Positions 1-12,904 are shown, counted from the first letter of the stretch. The stretch is 64,000 nucleotides of DNA from Nautilus pompilius (GCA_018389105.1 JACATO010000320.1:372001-436000), one strand, 5' to 3'. Notes: generated from the sequence alone by a model not told the origin. Numbers and translations are program-made.

Positions 1-106
1 GCTGCAGCAAAATTGCTTCAATTTCTACATAAAAAGATCAAGTATACATAACTGCATAATTGTCTGGATGGAAATTGTTTAACTATACCAGTCAAGAAAA
101 AGGAGG

Positions 107-134
107 AAAAAAAAAAAAAATATATATATATATA
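107..134. repeat. A-run plus (TA)7 microsatellite
   Basis: Fourteen A residues are followed directly by seven TA units. This is seen directly in the sequence. It could be the decayed tail of a retroelement, but no element body is recognisable beside it. Confidence 0.9.
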
Positions 135-1123
135 ATGTCAGCAGAAACACAATAATCTTCACCATATAAATTCTAGCGGTGATTCTTCTTGAAATCAAAA
201 ACTCCATCCATCTAGGGGCTTCAGCTAGAATCATCCACAGATACTTTAAAATGACAGGGACAAGAGACTTGTCAGGAAAGGGAGAATACTACATGCAAAG
301 GGAAAAGAAAACCTTTTAAGTTTTGCTCTACATAGACTAGTGTTTACCAAGAACCCTTAACTCAGCAATGAAAAGCACTTGCAAAATAGAAATACTTGAA
401 AACTGTTAAAGTATACATAATAAAATTAAACAGTTTGATTTAATATACGTACATTTTTTTAAACAATAGAAAAAACTAAATGCCAGTTCTCCAAGATAAC
501 AGCCAGGAGTCAACAAAATAAAATAAAAGATGATAGCAGAATCACTAAATGTTGTTTCTTTTTTTCAATTGATGTCATAGCCTGAAATATAATCTAAAGT
601 ACATGATTTTACACATTTATTACTAGCAAACTATTAATGACAAAGATAAAACTGGTATTACTATTAACAATATGTTCAATATGACCACCATTCCACCAAT
701 TAAGCATTACACATATCTGTATGCACATGTCCATAAGTTTTTCCATGTCTTGGCTAAGTGTGTGCACAATTCTAGATCACTGTTTCTGGTCATTGACAGT
801 CCTGTGGGTTACTTCATAGACTTGCTCCCTCCCTTAAGGTATCCCTATAAGTAGTCACAAATTAAGGTTTGGGCTTGTTGGTGGCTGGGGAAGGCTTTCA
901 ATGAAGTGTGCAGATAAACTGGTAGAGATGATCTAGCTACAGAAGAGTTGAAAATAGAAGTAATTTTGTACATAAATGTGTTTAAGTCCATCCTAAAAAT
1001 TCTCCAGATTGTTGCTTCTGACATGCCCTATTTCTATGGACAGTGATCATTTTTTTCCAAAGAATCTCACCCTATTCTAAATATCTTGGATAGTTTGTCA
1101 AACAGTGATAAAAGTTGGTTAAA

Positions 1124-1124
<1 letters not shown>

Positions 1125-1154
<30 letters not shown>
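1125..1154. repeat. (CA)15 microsatellite
   Basis: Fifteen uninterrupted CA units, read directly from the sequence. The run gives rise to a spurious His-Thr open frame across it. Confidence 0.97.
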
Positions 1155-1156
<2 letters not shown>

Positions 1157-1654
1157 ATATTTCGTGTGTTCAAAAATTACAGTTTTGGTCCCATTGGGTA
1201 ATGAAAAGGATTATAGCTTTGTCATGATCTTTAGTAAAATTCACAATCAAGGTACAAGAGAAAAGGAATAGTCACAGTAAGATCACTAAATAATGTAGTT
1301 TTTGCTATAACACCATAAATAGCTTTTAGACAGCACATGAAAATCAAAGTGTAAACACTATTGACTACTAACAAATTTAAATGTCACTTTAGAATACAAA
1401 ATGGTTGTTGTACAAAGTTTTTCAAGATTCTGAAAAAACACATTTTACACTTCCCATGACGTTGTAATCTTTGATTCCATGTCTGTGATTTTGCAAGACA
1501 TCTTTTAACCCTTAAACAGCAGCCATCATCATATGACAAATTAACTTTTCACACCTGTTTTAATTCCAAACTAATTCATGGTAACAATTGAGGTAACTAC
1601 TTTTGCCCATCAAACATGAGAAAATTTCCCAGTCTTCAACACTCCGCTAATCAT

Positions 1655-2400
1655 CATGGATGACACATATCCCTCAACCTCCCAGGATGATACCTCACCT
1701 GACATGGAAGCATATGCTGACCAAACAAAAAATTTTGAGAATGCTGGACCATCTAAGTGATAAGGATTACTCACCATCAGATGCATCATCTGGTGAAGAA
1801 AGTGAATATCAAATGAGAGGTGATTTGACTGACCCAGAGAGTGACTACCAGGAGGGTAGTGACCCCTGCTAGACATGTCTCCATCCATGTGTTTGGCCTT
1901 TGTATGGTGATCATTTCACACTAATTTTGGCTATTTTGATAGAGGTAAAGAAACAAGCCAGACCACCAGGTCCACTCCTCTTATTGCAAAGTCAGGAAAG
2001 ATCATTCCAGACTTGTTGGTGCCACCCTCTACTACATCTTACTCTGCACTCCACCAGGCCAAAATAAAAGGTAATTTCTGTTTTGGGATATTTTTATATA
2101 TTTTTTTAAATATTTATTTTAATTTTGCATGCATATCAATATTTTATAAAAGAAAATATTTGTCTCATTTATTTTTTTATTTTTTTTTTTTTTGCACACA
2201 CAGTGATGGGAATTTATATCCTATGCCACTGGTTAAAGTTTAAGAAAATGATCTCTCAATCTGTACTGCTAACAGATGCCAAAAGACACCTCAAAGCAAT
2301 TACAGCCAAATTTGGAAAGTTATTTTTTAAGTCACATCAAAATTCAACAATGTTCAAGTACTTTATATGGGAAACCACATTGATGTAGCTTCTAAATTCA
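1655..2400 (+). pseudogene. Decayed acidic coding-like fragment, unidentified
   Basis: From 1656 a frame opens with MDDTYPSTSQDDTSPDME and stops after about 34 codons. A neighbouring frame then continues with the acidic stretch DKDYSPSDASSGEESEY up to 1872. Further protein-like pieces lie at 1960-2060 and 2200-2390 (for example TDAKRHLKAITAKFGKLFF), in shifted frames. The acidic Ser/Asp-rich start resembles N-termini of several transposase-derived proteins, but no catalytic motif is visible, so the family cannot be named. It reads as an old element or processed gene with at least one frameshift and several stops. Confidence 0.3.
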
Positions 2401-2730
2401 ACTTTTGTCAAGGCACTGTCTCCAAACAAAGGAATCACATCAGATACATTTAGTGATATGAGGACAAAATGTTTGGGTTGATTGGGATAAAACAGTTAGC
2501 ATACCTTGAAAAATGTTTTCAATGAAGGCTTTATTAGTTAACACTTTATCAATGTTTCTAAAAGATTTTGCCTAACTGGCAAGATCAGTTTAATCATTTG
2601 CCACCTTGTGTAATCTGATTTCTGGTTTTTCATAAGCATTACAAGTTGACTTTATTCCTGGAACAAACAAACACTTCTATTGCTGCAACATCTGCCTTTA
2701 TTTCTGCTGGTCCACTTAAGTTGACTAGTT

Positions 2731-2868
2731 TTACTCATACTTCTCTTCAAAGAAATCCACACAATCCTGAAGGTGGTTGGCATGAAAAAAAAACAGCTTC
2801 AAACCATCTATTTCAATGTGATCATCAGAGAAGGCAGTATAGCAGATGCTTTCCACTTTTTCTGCAGT
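2731..2868 (-). pseudogene. Short coding-like fragment, unidentified
   Basis: On the minus strand a frame of about 44 codons begins just after a TCACTGCAG acceptor-like site and ends at TAA (2731-2733). Its composition is protein-like, with pieces such as EKVESICYTAFSDDHIEI and HLQDCVDFFEEKYE. Nothing joins it to a neighbour in phase. Scattered protein-like pieces continue on the minus strand up to about 4140, also broken. It may be part of the same dead element as the acidic fragment to its left. No domain was recognised. Confidence 0.25.
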
Positions 2869-4500
2869 GACTGATGAAACTTTCTTGCAGGCAGAACATG
2901 CTCATTTTACAATAATGACATTTGTTTACCTTCCTAAATTTTTCTCCAATCATGGCTGATTAAAATGAGATGTGCAGTACAACTCACATGCACTGCATAC
3001 AGAAAAAAAACGCTTTCATATGTGTATCATTGTTAGTGACAAAAGCAGTGATTTTACAAAAGGAATTTTGTACCTCTGAACTCTGTCCACCACTATTTGA
3101 CTCACTTTTAAAGTTTATGGTTTCTAAACAGTCTACTAAAGGGAGTTAAGTTCCAAACTCCCTTCCCTTGTTGGCTTGAAGCTGAACTGTCTGCAAAAGA
3201 ATAACACAACATGGTGCTACTATAATATTTAGAACATAGTGACCCTTAGCATCCATAATTTTTTTCAGTTTATTTATGACTTTCAAAAAGCATGATCCAA
3301 ACAAGGTGGTTTTAGAGTTTTTTTCATAATAGCATTATCTAGGACAAGAAGCGAAATATTAGTAATGCAAAAACCCCTGTAAGTCAGTAAACTTCTGTTC
3401 TATGGTGCATCTGCTTTTCTGAGTTTACAAAACAGTTTGCTCATTGTATTTCAGTTTTCTTTCCTACTGCAGATTCAACAGCTTGTCGCATCTGTTGATA
3501 TATGACATTACCAGTATGCTTATTACAGCTTGCTTTCACTTCCAATCCATGAAAATATTACAGGCTATCAACCAGTTTCATGAAATGTTCCCTTTGGATA
3601 TTTTTCACTTCTCTACTTAGCATTGCTATTTGCCATTTTGCTTGCTGATAGTGCACTTGTTAACAGATTTTTTACTCTGATTTCACCCACATTTGCTTCC
3701 ACTTAACTCACTTGTTGACTTGCTCAACTACAAATCTTATTGGCTAACTGATCTACACATGTACATATATGCATCATAGATTTGCATTTACAGCAGATTA
3801 TGCACAGAATTTTTGAAAGGAAACAAAAGTTCCTAATTTAATGCATTTTACAACCATTTCTAACATTTCACAAACTTTATTCAAATTCATGGATTTCATG
3901 ACCATTGAGAGAAAATTGTAGCCCTAGTAATAAGCTCCTTCCACCTAAACTTTCTCTGTACTCTCATGACCACCTCATTGAGCCACTCCAACAAGTTTGG
4001 TTTTCTGCTATACAGTCAACCTGTGGTCTACCATGTTTTCCATCTAAACGCACTAAGTGTGGACAACAAATGGAACATGACACAGACTTTCCTCCATATA
4101 GTAGTATCAGTTTTATGTTGTCCTTGATAGTTTGTTAATAAAGTGCAAAATTGTGGAATTTTATCTAAAACACCCATACAACAATATTAGGATAAACAAA
4201 CATAAAAAAGAATGCTTTCTATAAATGATTGAATTAAGTGTAAGACAGATATTCACCCATCAAAATCAACTTTATTTATGTAAGAAAAACACCATCCCTC
4301 TCTGGTATCAACTGTTTACAAAGAGACCAACTATTTATGTTTGTTTGGATTTTCTGCCTACCAATGGACATATCTCAAAGCTCCAGAACTAAAGAGCCAG
4401 AGATTATCCTCACAAAGAGCTGTCACAGTTTAAACAATGTCCAGGTATGGCAAAAAAAATCTGTGTAGATAACATCACATGAAAAATTCAGTGTCATGTA

Positions 4501-5848
4501 CTGTATTTTTCAGCCTATAAGTCTATACCCCCCCAAAGAATCTGGGTTATAACTTAAACCCCAGATCAACTTTATATATTAGTGTCATTGAAATTGCTTT
4601 GATCAAGCAATTTTAAAAATGACAAAGTTCTATTTTCTTAAATAAAATTTAAATATTTGTCAAATGGGCAAACAGTTCACCATTAATGCGTTCATTGAAG
4701 CATGTAAAATTATCCAGTTAATAACAAGCATGTGCTCACCAATTACACTATTTATTCTTTTCAATCCCAATTATTTGTCTAAATACCCTCCAATGAATCC
4801 TCTACCTTATGTCAAAATACCTCCAGTAAAGTTACGTAAGTCATACATGACAGCTTTTAAGCTGGAAGTTAAGTTTGCTGTTGTAATGTGGCTGCACACA
4901 AGAAAATACAGTGTGAGAGAAATGCAGTAAGGCCTGGCATAAAGTTAAGGATACATTATGGACTACAAAGAAAACCATGGCTGCCAAGGAAGCTGGACTA
5001 ACATTGAGGATAAGTTGGAGAAATATGTGCTAACCCAACACACAAGTTGTGGACTTAGTAATGTACAGCTAAGATTAAAGACCAAACAAATTGCAGCTGA
5101 TGATGATTGCTATCTTTATTATTTTTTTTGTTGCTGGTGTACAGTATTCACCATGGTGGTGGTTTTCTGGAAGTGTGTACCATAGCATCCAATTAGAGAA
5201 CAGCTGCATGTGTTGACCTCCATGGTGACCTAGTTTTGAACCCAAAATGTCAAACAACTTGAAACCAAGCTATATATCACCGATGTGCTATCAAAATGAA
5301 TTTGAGAGTTGGATTTCTGAATTAAAGTATCTCAAAATCAAATAAAAGTGTTGAAGATAAATAAAACTGACAAGTTTGGCTTTTTAAAGTAGGTGATACA
5401 ACAAAGAAAATAAATGACACAAGATCACCTAATGATCATCACAGATATCATGCTGTGATAAAAATAGAGACTGTGCTTTCAATATCGGAACCAATAATAA
5501 CATTCGCAGTTTATTTCCAATATCTCTTCATGATTACAAACATGTTGAAAAAATATTTCAACACTCCATTTATTTGGTAGGTTGTCCAACAAAGTGGTTC
5601 AATGATATGCACAACAAGCACATTAATATTCATATAGTCTGAAAGTACCAAAGACAGCAATGGAATGTGACAATGTTATGAAGGACTTGAAATTGTTCTG
5701 AGTGCTTGAAAGTTTGCCTAACTACAGTAGCTGATCTAATCTGATCTTATATTCCAAATCAACTTATCTAAGAATGACGGAAAGAAAAATGGGAAAATTA
5801 GCCAATTCGAGTTATACTCTATACCAACTTACAGGCCCAAAAATATGG
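4501..5848 (+). mobile_element. pogo-like DNA transposon, internally reduced
   Basis: The left end reads CTGTATTTTTCAGCCTATAA and the reverse complement of the right end reads CCATATTTTTGGGCCTGTAA, 15 of 20 identical. Each end abuts a TA dinucleotide (4499-4500 and 5849-5850), the expected Tc1/mariner/pogo target duplication. At 1348 bp it is too short for a full pogo/Tigger unit. Only the DNA-binding part of a transposase is recognisable inside; the DDE catalytic region was not found, so this is a non-autonomous derivative. Confidence 0.72.
4829..5113 (+). pseudogene. pogo/CENPB-type DNA-binding region remnant
   Basis: The first piece, KLRKSYMTAFKLEVKFAV, matches the start of the Brinker-type helix-turn-helix found in one branch of pogo transposases (basic start, then an aromatic and FKLEV). 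After a frameshift and a stop near 4930, WTNIEDKLEKYVLTQ and LSNVQLRLKTKQIA match the second, CENPB-type DNA-binding domain of the same family. The order and spacing are as in an intact transposase. The catalytic half that should follow is missing. Family assignment rests on remembered motif patterns; the stops and frame changes are read from the sequence. Confidence 0.7.
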
Positions 5849-5850
5849 TA

Positions 5851-6345
5851 AATACCAGTAAAGATTTTTTGGGTTTCTTTGACAGTCATAAAAGTAAGGA
5901 TTACCTTTTATCCACAGTAACAGTATAATGTGAGCAGTAGAGCTTACAAAATTTTCAGAATGGCAACTGAAGCTCATATAAAACTTTGTTCTTAGAAGGA
6001 ATATAAAATGCTATCATAAACATACCATAGAGCTGCCCTTAAAGCTAGAACAGGAAGTAGCATAGAGGCAATTCCTGTGTGAAAAGCTAATCAACCATGT
6101 ATGTATCATGCATGTAAATGAACAAATGGAGAAATTCATTTTACCCTATCAACATTTTCCCTCAAATGATGCAAGGGAAGATATTTTTTACGTTTAAACC
6201 ATCTTTGTTAAAATAAGCTTTTGGTACATATATTTATTAATATGAAATATGTTAATACAACTAAAATGGCAACAGCTGGAAAGTTTTTAAAAATTTTTTT
6301 AGAAAATAGTATAGAAAACATTAGATTTGTTGCTGGTGATGTTAC

Positions 6346-6377
<32 letters not shown>

Positions 6378-9236
6378 CAAGTTTGTTTTATTTAAAATAC
6401 TAATTCATCTTTCTTTTATGTTTAAATTAATATGGAGATCTGATATCAGCAAAAAATTAATCAAGTAGTAAAGAGTAGAACAATGATAATGTAAACAACT
6501 CAGTATGCAAATGTTATTGTGGGGAGCACCAAGTCAGAAGGTCGAGAAAAGTCGATGAAATTGCAGTGCTTGAAATTATCTTAATAATAAAGCACAGGTA
6601 CATAGCATGATTAATAGAGCCATTATACATGAAAGAAAAGGTTTGTTAATTACACGTTACAAGGCATTCATTAGACCATATTTCAAAACTGGCATCCACT
6701 AACAAAGCCTGAAACTAAGAGGAGAAAAAGAAAAATCTTTTCTATCAAAAGGGGTGCAGAAATGATTCATACAGGAATTCTTCTCATTAATCAAGAGAAT
6801 TCTCTGGTCACCAGCTTTACAGTGTTTGTATTTTTAACAAGAGGAAAAAACTAGTTCTGTTATTCTGAGCTGGTATAATATCTGATCTTGGTTCCTTCCA
6901 TTCAATTTGTCCTTAACTAAGACTGCACCCATCACTACCAATATGAAAGCAATCTTCAGACATGCCAACAAATCAGAGCACCTCAACCACATTCCATAAG
7001 ATCTGCCAAATTTTATTAGTCACCAATTACTTTGAAACATTTTATTAAGTATATGCATATATCAACACATCAGTTTAGAAAATCAATATAAAATGTCTTA
7101 ATTAAAAAAAATATTTTAACTTTTTCAACTTTTAAAGTTTTTTTTAAAGCATTATATCTTCAATAATTTAATAACAGAAAAAATGGAATCTGAAATAAAA
7201 AAATAAGAATCTTTAAAAAAAAAAGCAAGATGTGATTTTAACCTTGGACAGAGAGTAGAGAATTTATCATAATGTACTTGTTTAATGTCATGGAGAGAGA
7301 GATATGTGACCAAATTTAAATACACATTTATATGCAAAATATTCACCTGTTGCTTACTTTTCAAACTGCATGGAAATTAGAACATGTGTTGTCATTCATG
7401 GTCAACAATCCAAGCACCTAATTCATTAAAACCAAATTTTTAGCTATATAAGAAATCAATCCCAACTTTGCTGCAGGTCCAGCCTACAGCCAAATTCTCT
7501 TGATCACTTCTACCATATATCTCACTTCTCAATCATTAAACTTGACACCAAAAAGCTAAATTTACTGCTTGCTTGCAATAATATTTGTTTCCTTCAACAC
7601 TTACAACAATGCTGAATACAAATCTATGATGTAATTATCTGCTAAGTAGTTGATAATTTTAAATTTATAAATATAGAATTTATAATATTTTATAAAAATA
7701 TATTTACATTTTTGTTTTAAATTTTACTATCTGCAGCATTTTGTTTAAGCTTTGTTGAAACTCTGTTTTTACTGTTAATTCATTTTTAAGGAGCCAAATT
7801 ACAGTTGTTATTTTGGACCCCCCCCAAAAAAACACAGTTAAAGCAACTTCTCATTTTATATCAAGCAAAAAGAGCATAGCTGTTAGACAGATGACAAATC
7901 ACTTCGAGTTACCACCAGTTCACTAATCTTGGGTTTCAAAATTATTCTGAATGTCAGTTACTAGCACAAAGTCTGCACAAATCACATTTATTTTTGGTGG
8001 GCTAAACTTAGCTCAAGATATCTGACACTATCTTAGCAACCCATCACACTTATTCTTATTCAATGTTTTTCATCCAGTTCATCCAAGAGTTCACATTAAA
8101 ATAAACAAAACTGCTGTTTTCAGGTAAAGGGTTAATGTGTTGATTGTAACTGTAGTTGATGGCAGACAGGAAGGTACATATAAGTGTGTGTACATTCTAA
8201 GTAGTAACTTTCTGAAAAAAAAAAAAAAACATTTCTTTGGTTTTTGATACAAAACCAGAAAATAATGGACACTTTTAAGTGAAATAAATAGAGAAAACAA
8301 CTCTTGGTTAGCTGGTAGCTCAAGTTAATAATGCACAGAGTGCTATCCATTTCCAAAATGCAAACTTTATTATGGACTGTCATTCAGATGGCTTCTTCTT
8401 AAACCTAACATGAAGTCCAGCAAGTCAGTCAGTAGATTTTAAAAATTCCAACCTGTTGTCCATGACTCCTCATGGCTGGCTACAGTAGGGCCTTCATCAA
8501 TGAGAAACCTTATAATGATACTTAGGACTTAGTCCAATGTACCAATTTTTTTAACCCCCCACCACAAAGTAACTGCTCCATAAACACCAAATAAATATTT
8601 TAACATCCACAGAAAAAGATAATTGTTATAAATAAAAATCTAAAATCATTTACATCTTCACATTGTAATGTGAATTTTTTTCAGACAATATTTCCATCCA
8701 TGTAAGAAAGTCTTATACTACATTTTATTTTTTTACAATAAATAAAATTATCAACAAAAAAAAAATTTTTTTTTTCGTGTGCAAGCAAAGATGTTTATAC
8801 ATGAACAGAACTTATATAATCAGCTGCATCCAAAATAAAATAATAACTTCTTTTAGAATTTGATTGAGCTCTATAAAAATCTAATTTCACAACTAAAATG
8901 GTGGTTCATTTGCATCATTTCACCATAAATTGCCTACATTTCAATTAAAACAATGCTGATGCTATTTTTTTTTCTATTCTTTCATATTTTTAAAATTTTT
9001 GGTTTATCCCTCCAACCTCCTGGAGATATTATTATTTCTTTTTTTTTTAAAATGACCACATTTAGCAGTAAAATTTGGAATCAGTGAGTGCATCTGTCCA
9101 ACACTAGACTTGAGTTTATAATGACTTATAGCATTTCCGTGTAAATGAGCTGTATGTTTGAACATTAATAGGCAGCCTCTTTTAAAACACATGGGTCCTG
9201 CTAAAATTAGAATTACATTTATTTTCCATGACAGGT
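5851..9236. other. AT-rich noncoding stretch
   Basis: There are long A and T runs, a TA/TG microsatellite at 6346-6377, and a run of nine A followed by ten or more T near 8757-8777. No frame has convincing protein composition and no transposon ends were found. It could be intron or intergenic sequence. Confidence 0.55.
6346..6377. repeat. (AT)7(TG)9 compound microsatellite
   Basis: An alternating AT run passes directly into a TG run. Read directly from the sequence. Confidence 0.93.
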
Positions 9237-9310
9237 GTCATTCCACAACCTGGCATAATAAGTCTGAACCCATCAGCATACTGGTTGACAGTTATTGAAC
9301 TATGCTGCAC
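9237..9310 (-). repeat. Possible tRNA-like SINE remnant
   Basis: The minus strand from about 9306 to 9250 starts CCTGGTGCAGCATAG and ends TTATGCCAGG, so the ends can pair. It contains GGGTTCAGACTT, close to a polymerase III B box. The D and T arms do not fold properly, so it is not offered as a functional tRNA. A SINE head is the most likely reading. Confidence 0.25.
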
Positions 9311-10006
9311 CAGGTGATATCAGAAGGAGGGGATAACATTATAATCAGATGCTTTATTTACTTTTGGTGTTATTGAAAAATATCTGTATTTAGAGCTCTA
9401 CTCGTTTATTTTTGTATATTTGCTAGAATTTCTCCCTTTTTTTTGTATTCTATCATTTCTATTAAAATTTTAAAAAACAACCAACAAATAATCGCTTAAA
9501 TCTCACTAAGATTTTCATCTAAGCTGATTCATTTCTATAACTAAGGAAGCAAATACCAACCTCAAAAATACCTAAATGATTCAAAATAAAACAGGCACAG
9601 ATGGAAAAGAATCACTTTAATGTATTATAGCTGTTGCTTAATACTTGCAAAATAAATTTGAAATATTTTAATTAACAGGAAAAGGTATACTTCTCACATA
9701 AAAATTAACCAAAACGTATTTCTCAAGCCTGAAATGTATTACTAGAAGTTAAATTGTTGCACAAAAACAATATATCTGCCTGATATAAGCATGCAAAAAT
9801 GGAAATTATGCCAGTCTAAAAATGAATACAGACAGATTGGCAAAAGCCTTCAATAATGCATGAGACCAATAATTGTCCAAATACAAGCTTGTCACATCTT
9901 GGTATCAACCAAATCAGAAAATCCAGCAATCATTGTGATGCTGCACCATTCTTCAACCAGGGACACATACCAATAATCAAAGGACTATGGGCAGACTTGG
10001 CAAATA

Positions 10007-11256
10007 TTAGGTCATTAGAAAAGTTTTGTTGGTTTTATATTATGCTAATTTGGAGTTAATTTATTGCATGCTTGATAAGTTATATGTAGGTAAGTTATAT
10101 ATCATTTTGTAGCAGGTGCTTTGGCATATATTATACAAAACCTACCTTCTTAAAAATCATAAAATGGATATTTGTTTCAGGGTTCTGAATGAAGAGTGGA
10201 TTGAAACGTTTTTCATGCTATTTTGCTTCACGAGTTCAAAATGTGCCACAAAACAAACGAGGCAACTTGTAATATTAAGCAGGGATGGGGCAAGGAAACA
10301 GCAAATGAGTACATAGTACAACAATGGTTTGCAAAGTTTTGATCAGTAGTTGTGAGCCTCAAAGATAAGAAACGTAGTGGATGTCCTTCCAGCTGTGATG
10401 ACGACCATCTGAAAGCCTCAGTTGAAGCCATTCTAAAAAAAAAACAGTGCAAGAAATTGCTGGAGAGTTTGACGTATGCACTGCAACTGTTTCCCGACAT
10501 CTTGACGCAATCGGCAAGGTGGAAAAACTTGACAAGTGGGTGCCTCACAAGTTGAATGAATAACAACAAAATCGTTGATTGGAGATCTGCTCTTTGCTTG
10601 TCACAAGAAACAAAAAGGATGTATGATCAAACATGGATCCTTTACGACAATCGTAAACAATCAGCACAGTGGCTCCACAGAGATAAGGTGCCTAACCACA
10701 TTCCAAAACCCAGCCTCCACCCAAAGAAGATCATGGTCACTGTCTGGTGGGCTGCAACTGGGTTGCAACCTGGCAAAACCATCACAGCTGAAAGATACTG
10801 TCGTGAATTAAATGTTGTTTATCAGAAACTCTACAAACAACAGCCAGCGCTGGTGATTCAAAGAGGCCTAATCCTGCTCCACGACAATGCTCATCCATAT
10901 GTTGCAAAAGTCACTCTTCAGAAACTGAACACGTTTTAGTTCGAGGTTCTCCCTCACCCAGCCTATTCACCAGACCTTTCTCCCACAGACCACCACCACC
11001 TTTTCAAACACCTTGACAGCTTTCTCTGTACGAAATCCTTCTCCAACCAAGCAGCAATTGAAACTGCCTTCCAACAGTTTATCAACTCCAGAAATCCAGA
11101 TTTTTTTCAAAATGATATAAATGCGCTTGTAACTCGTTGGCAGAAGTGTACTGATTGTAATGGAACTTACTCTGATTAACAAAATTTACATTCAGAAATG
11201 ATATAGACTCATACTGTTGCAGTAAAAAAACTGACAAAGCTTTTGTAACAGCCTGA
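10007..11256 (+). mobile_element. mariner element, copy 1
   Basis: The left end TTAGGTCATTAGAAAAG and the reverse complement of the right end TCAGGCTGTTACAAAAG are imperfect inverted repeats of about 30 bp. Both ends abut TA (10005-10006 and 11257-11258), the mariner target duplication. The 1250-bp length fits a full-length mariner. It sits inside the coding region of a minus-strand Tc1-like transposase and is therefore younger than that element. The element resembles the branch of mariners that includes Hsmar1, by its transposase motifs. Confidence 0.93.
10187..11179 (+). pseudogene. mariner transposase, copy 1 (DD34D), inactivated
   Basis: The N-terminal helix-turn-helix region is readable in shifted frames (NEATCNIKQGWGKETANEY, then CPSSCDDDHLKASVEAI). 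The longest frame, 10556-10939, carries TWILYDN, HPKKIMVTVWW and LLHDNAHP, and continues past an in-frame TAG (10937-10939) with YSPDLSPTDHHHLFKHL to a TAA at 11177-11179. The three catalytic Asp codons are present (10625, 10883, 10988), the last two separated by 34 residues. The usual CDE around the first Asp reads YDQ. A short segment before it, normally containing a PFLDRIV-like stretch, is missing, as are about seven residues after the WW motif. A TGA (10576-10578) in the HTH-to-catalytic linker is shared with the second copy. It cannot encode an active enzyme. Confidence 0.9.
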
Positions 11257-12904
11257 TACAAACACACCTCCCCAGGATATTCAAAAAATGTTCAATCAGA
11301 ATTAAGTCTGGAGATAGTGAAAACCACACCATGTGAATAATGTTATGGACCTGAATGCAACATTCACAATGTGTGTATAGCGTCAACAAATGTTGTCATC
11401 TATAAAGATGAAATTAGAACTTTTCCACTGGGCCAAAAGAATCACTAAAGGCACAATAATCTTATCCCCTATCTGACACCAGTCATAGCATCCCTCCTAA
11501 TAATGACAAGATCAGTTCTTAGGCAAACTTAAATGTAGCCCATACCATCACATTGCCACCACCAAACTGATCATGCTAGGTATTGGCACAATTAAAAATC
11601 ATTCCGAAACTGGTCTCCAAGCTGTAGTCTGTCCATTCTAGAAACATCAATGAATGAACATGATGCCAACAGATCAATCTCCAGTATGTTATGTCACCCA
11701 ATGCATGCAACCCACAACACTAGTCTGTTGCAAACTGTCAGAATTTCTATACTTGGTTGCTACTTGCAAGTCATTTTGGAAAGATTGTTTGTGCTATTGA
11801 AAAAATGGTTTCTTCTGGTGAGGATGACTAGTTAATGCTCCTCAGATGAAGGTTATAACCCTTATGTGACATAAATAAGGTCTCTCCATGAATCGGTCAG
11901 CTTGACAATACCTCATTAGAACCCTAGTAATGACACTTTGATAAACATCATACTGGGAAGCAACCCAGGTGCTGTCATCTCTCTTTTAAAATTGGGGGAT
12001 AGCCTGAGCCACCTCACTGTGTGTTAAATGATGCCTAAACATTCCTAAACTGACTTACACCAGGTGTGCAAAGAGTTTATAGAGGAAATGGTAATGGGTC
12101 ATATGCAAAGATGTACACAGATTAAGTGGGAGAAGTGATTTGCACGCAAATTTCCAAGATCACTTAGTTCCAGAGAAGATAACTGTAGAATCACATTTTG
12201 TACATGAAATATCATGTTTGGGTTTCTTTCCTCAATATGCCAATTATCTTTAACCAGAACATGAACATGTTTGAACAATGTACCATAAAAGCAATGCAGG
12301 ATTAGAAACAAATGCTTGTTTCTTATTTTTTTGTGAGCAGTATACAAAAAAACGGTAAAATGAAGAAAACTAATTTTTATAGGCTGTGTTCTAACACCTT
12401 ACCATTTTTTTTTCTTTTCACAAGAAACAAAATAGTCTAGATCTAAAAAATAGTTCCATTTAAAGAAACTAAAATAACTTAAATTGTAAAAAAATAAATA
12501 TATAGCATTGAGTCTTGACATTACATTCATAACCTCAATTATTTTTTTTTAATATATTAAAACTAAAATTTTTTTTTCTGTTTTCCAATTTTACTCTTGA
12601 TTTAAGAAATGCACACTGTAAGCAACAAAATTTGTTTTAAATATTTTCATTCCCTGCATTATACAAGGAGGTAAATGTGCTAGAAACCGTCCATGTGATA
12701 AATAGACCATTCCACCTCACCAACCTTCCATTTCAGCATTCATGCAAACTGCTCTCTACTGACCACAAAGATAGACAATTAATAATTTCAGCTATTTTGA
12801 AACTTGTCACAAAAAATTAAAGAAATAGTTTTTTTAGATTTCTAAATAAATATATTAATCACATTCAGTTATCATCACCAATAATTAAAACATCTTTTAA
12901 AGAC

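Larger units (their letters stand above)
1..1600. other. AT-rich noncoding stretch
   Basis: No open frame here shows protein-like composition or splice-bordered structure. The stretch holds an A-run followed by a TA run and a long CA microsatellite, listed separately. I see no transposon ends. Confidence 0.6.
9850..12060 (-). mobile_element. Tc1-like transposase remnant, split by a mariner
   Basis: On the minus strand the frame pieces from about 12060 down to 11259 match a Tc1-type transposase. They include an N-terminal helix-turn-helix piece (SQYDVYQSVITRVL then DRFMERP), the stretch SDSLQQTSVVGCMHWVT, and the C-terminal signature SPDLILIEHFLNILGRCV, which keeps the third catalytic Glu. 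The frame then breaks at TA (11257-11258). The rest of the C-terminus resumes on the other side of the inserted mariner as LVEEWCSITMIAGFSDLVD and QACIWTIIGLMHY, ending at TGA (9850-9852). The coding region has many stops and shifts. Terminal inverted repeats were not located. At least two superfamilies of different age overlap here. Confidence 0.75.

Noticed and set aside
1086..1271. Frame containing a His-Thr run
   Set aside because: It is a translation of the CA microsatellite.
10228..10569. 113-codon minus-strand frame over the mariner; a similar one at 24211-24492
   Set aside because: Antisense shadows of the transposase coding sequence; the same frame in both copies reflects shared descent of the element.
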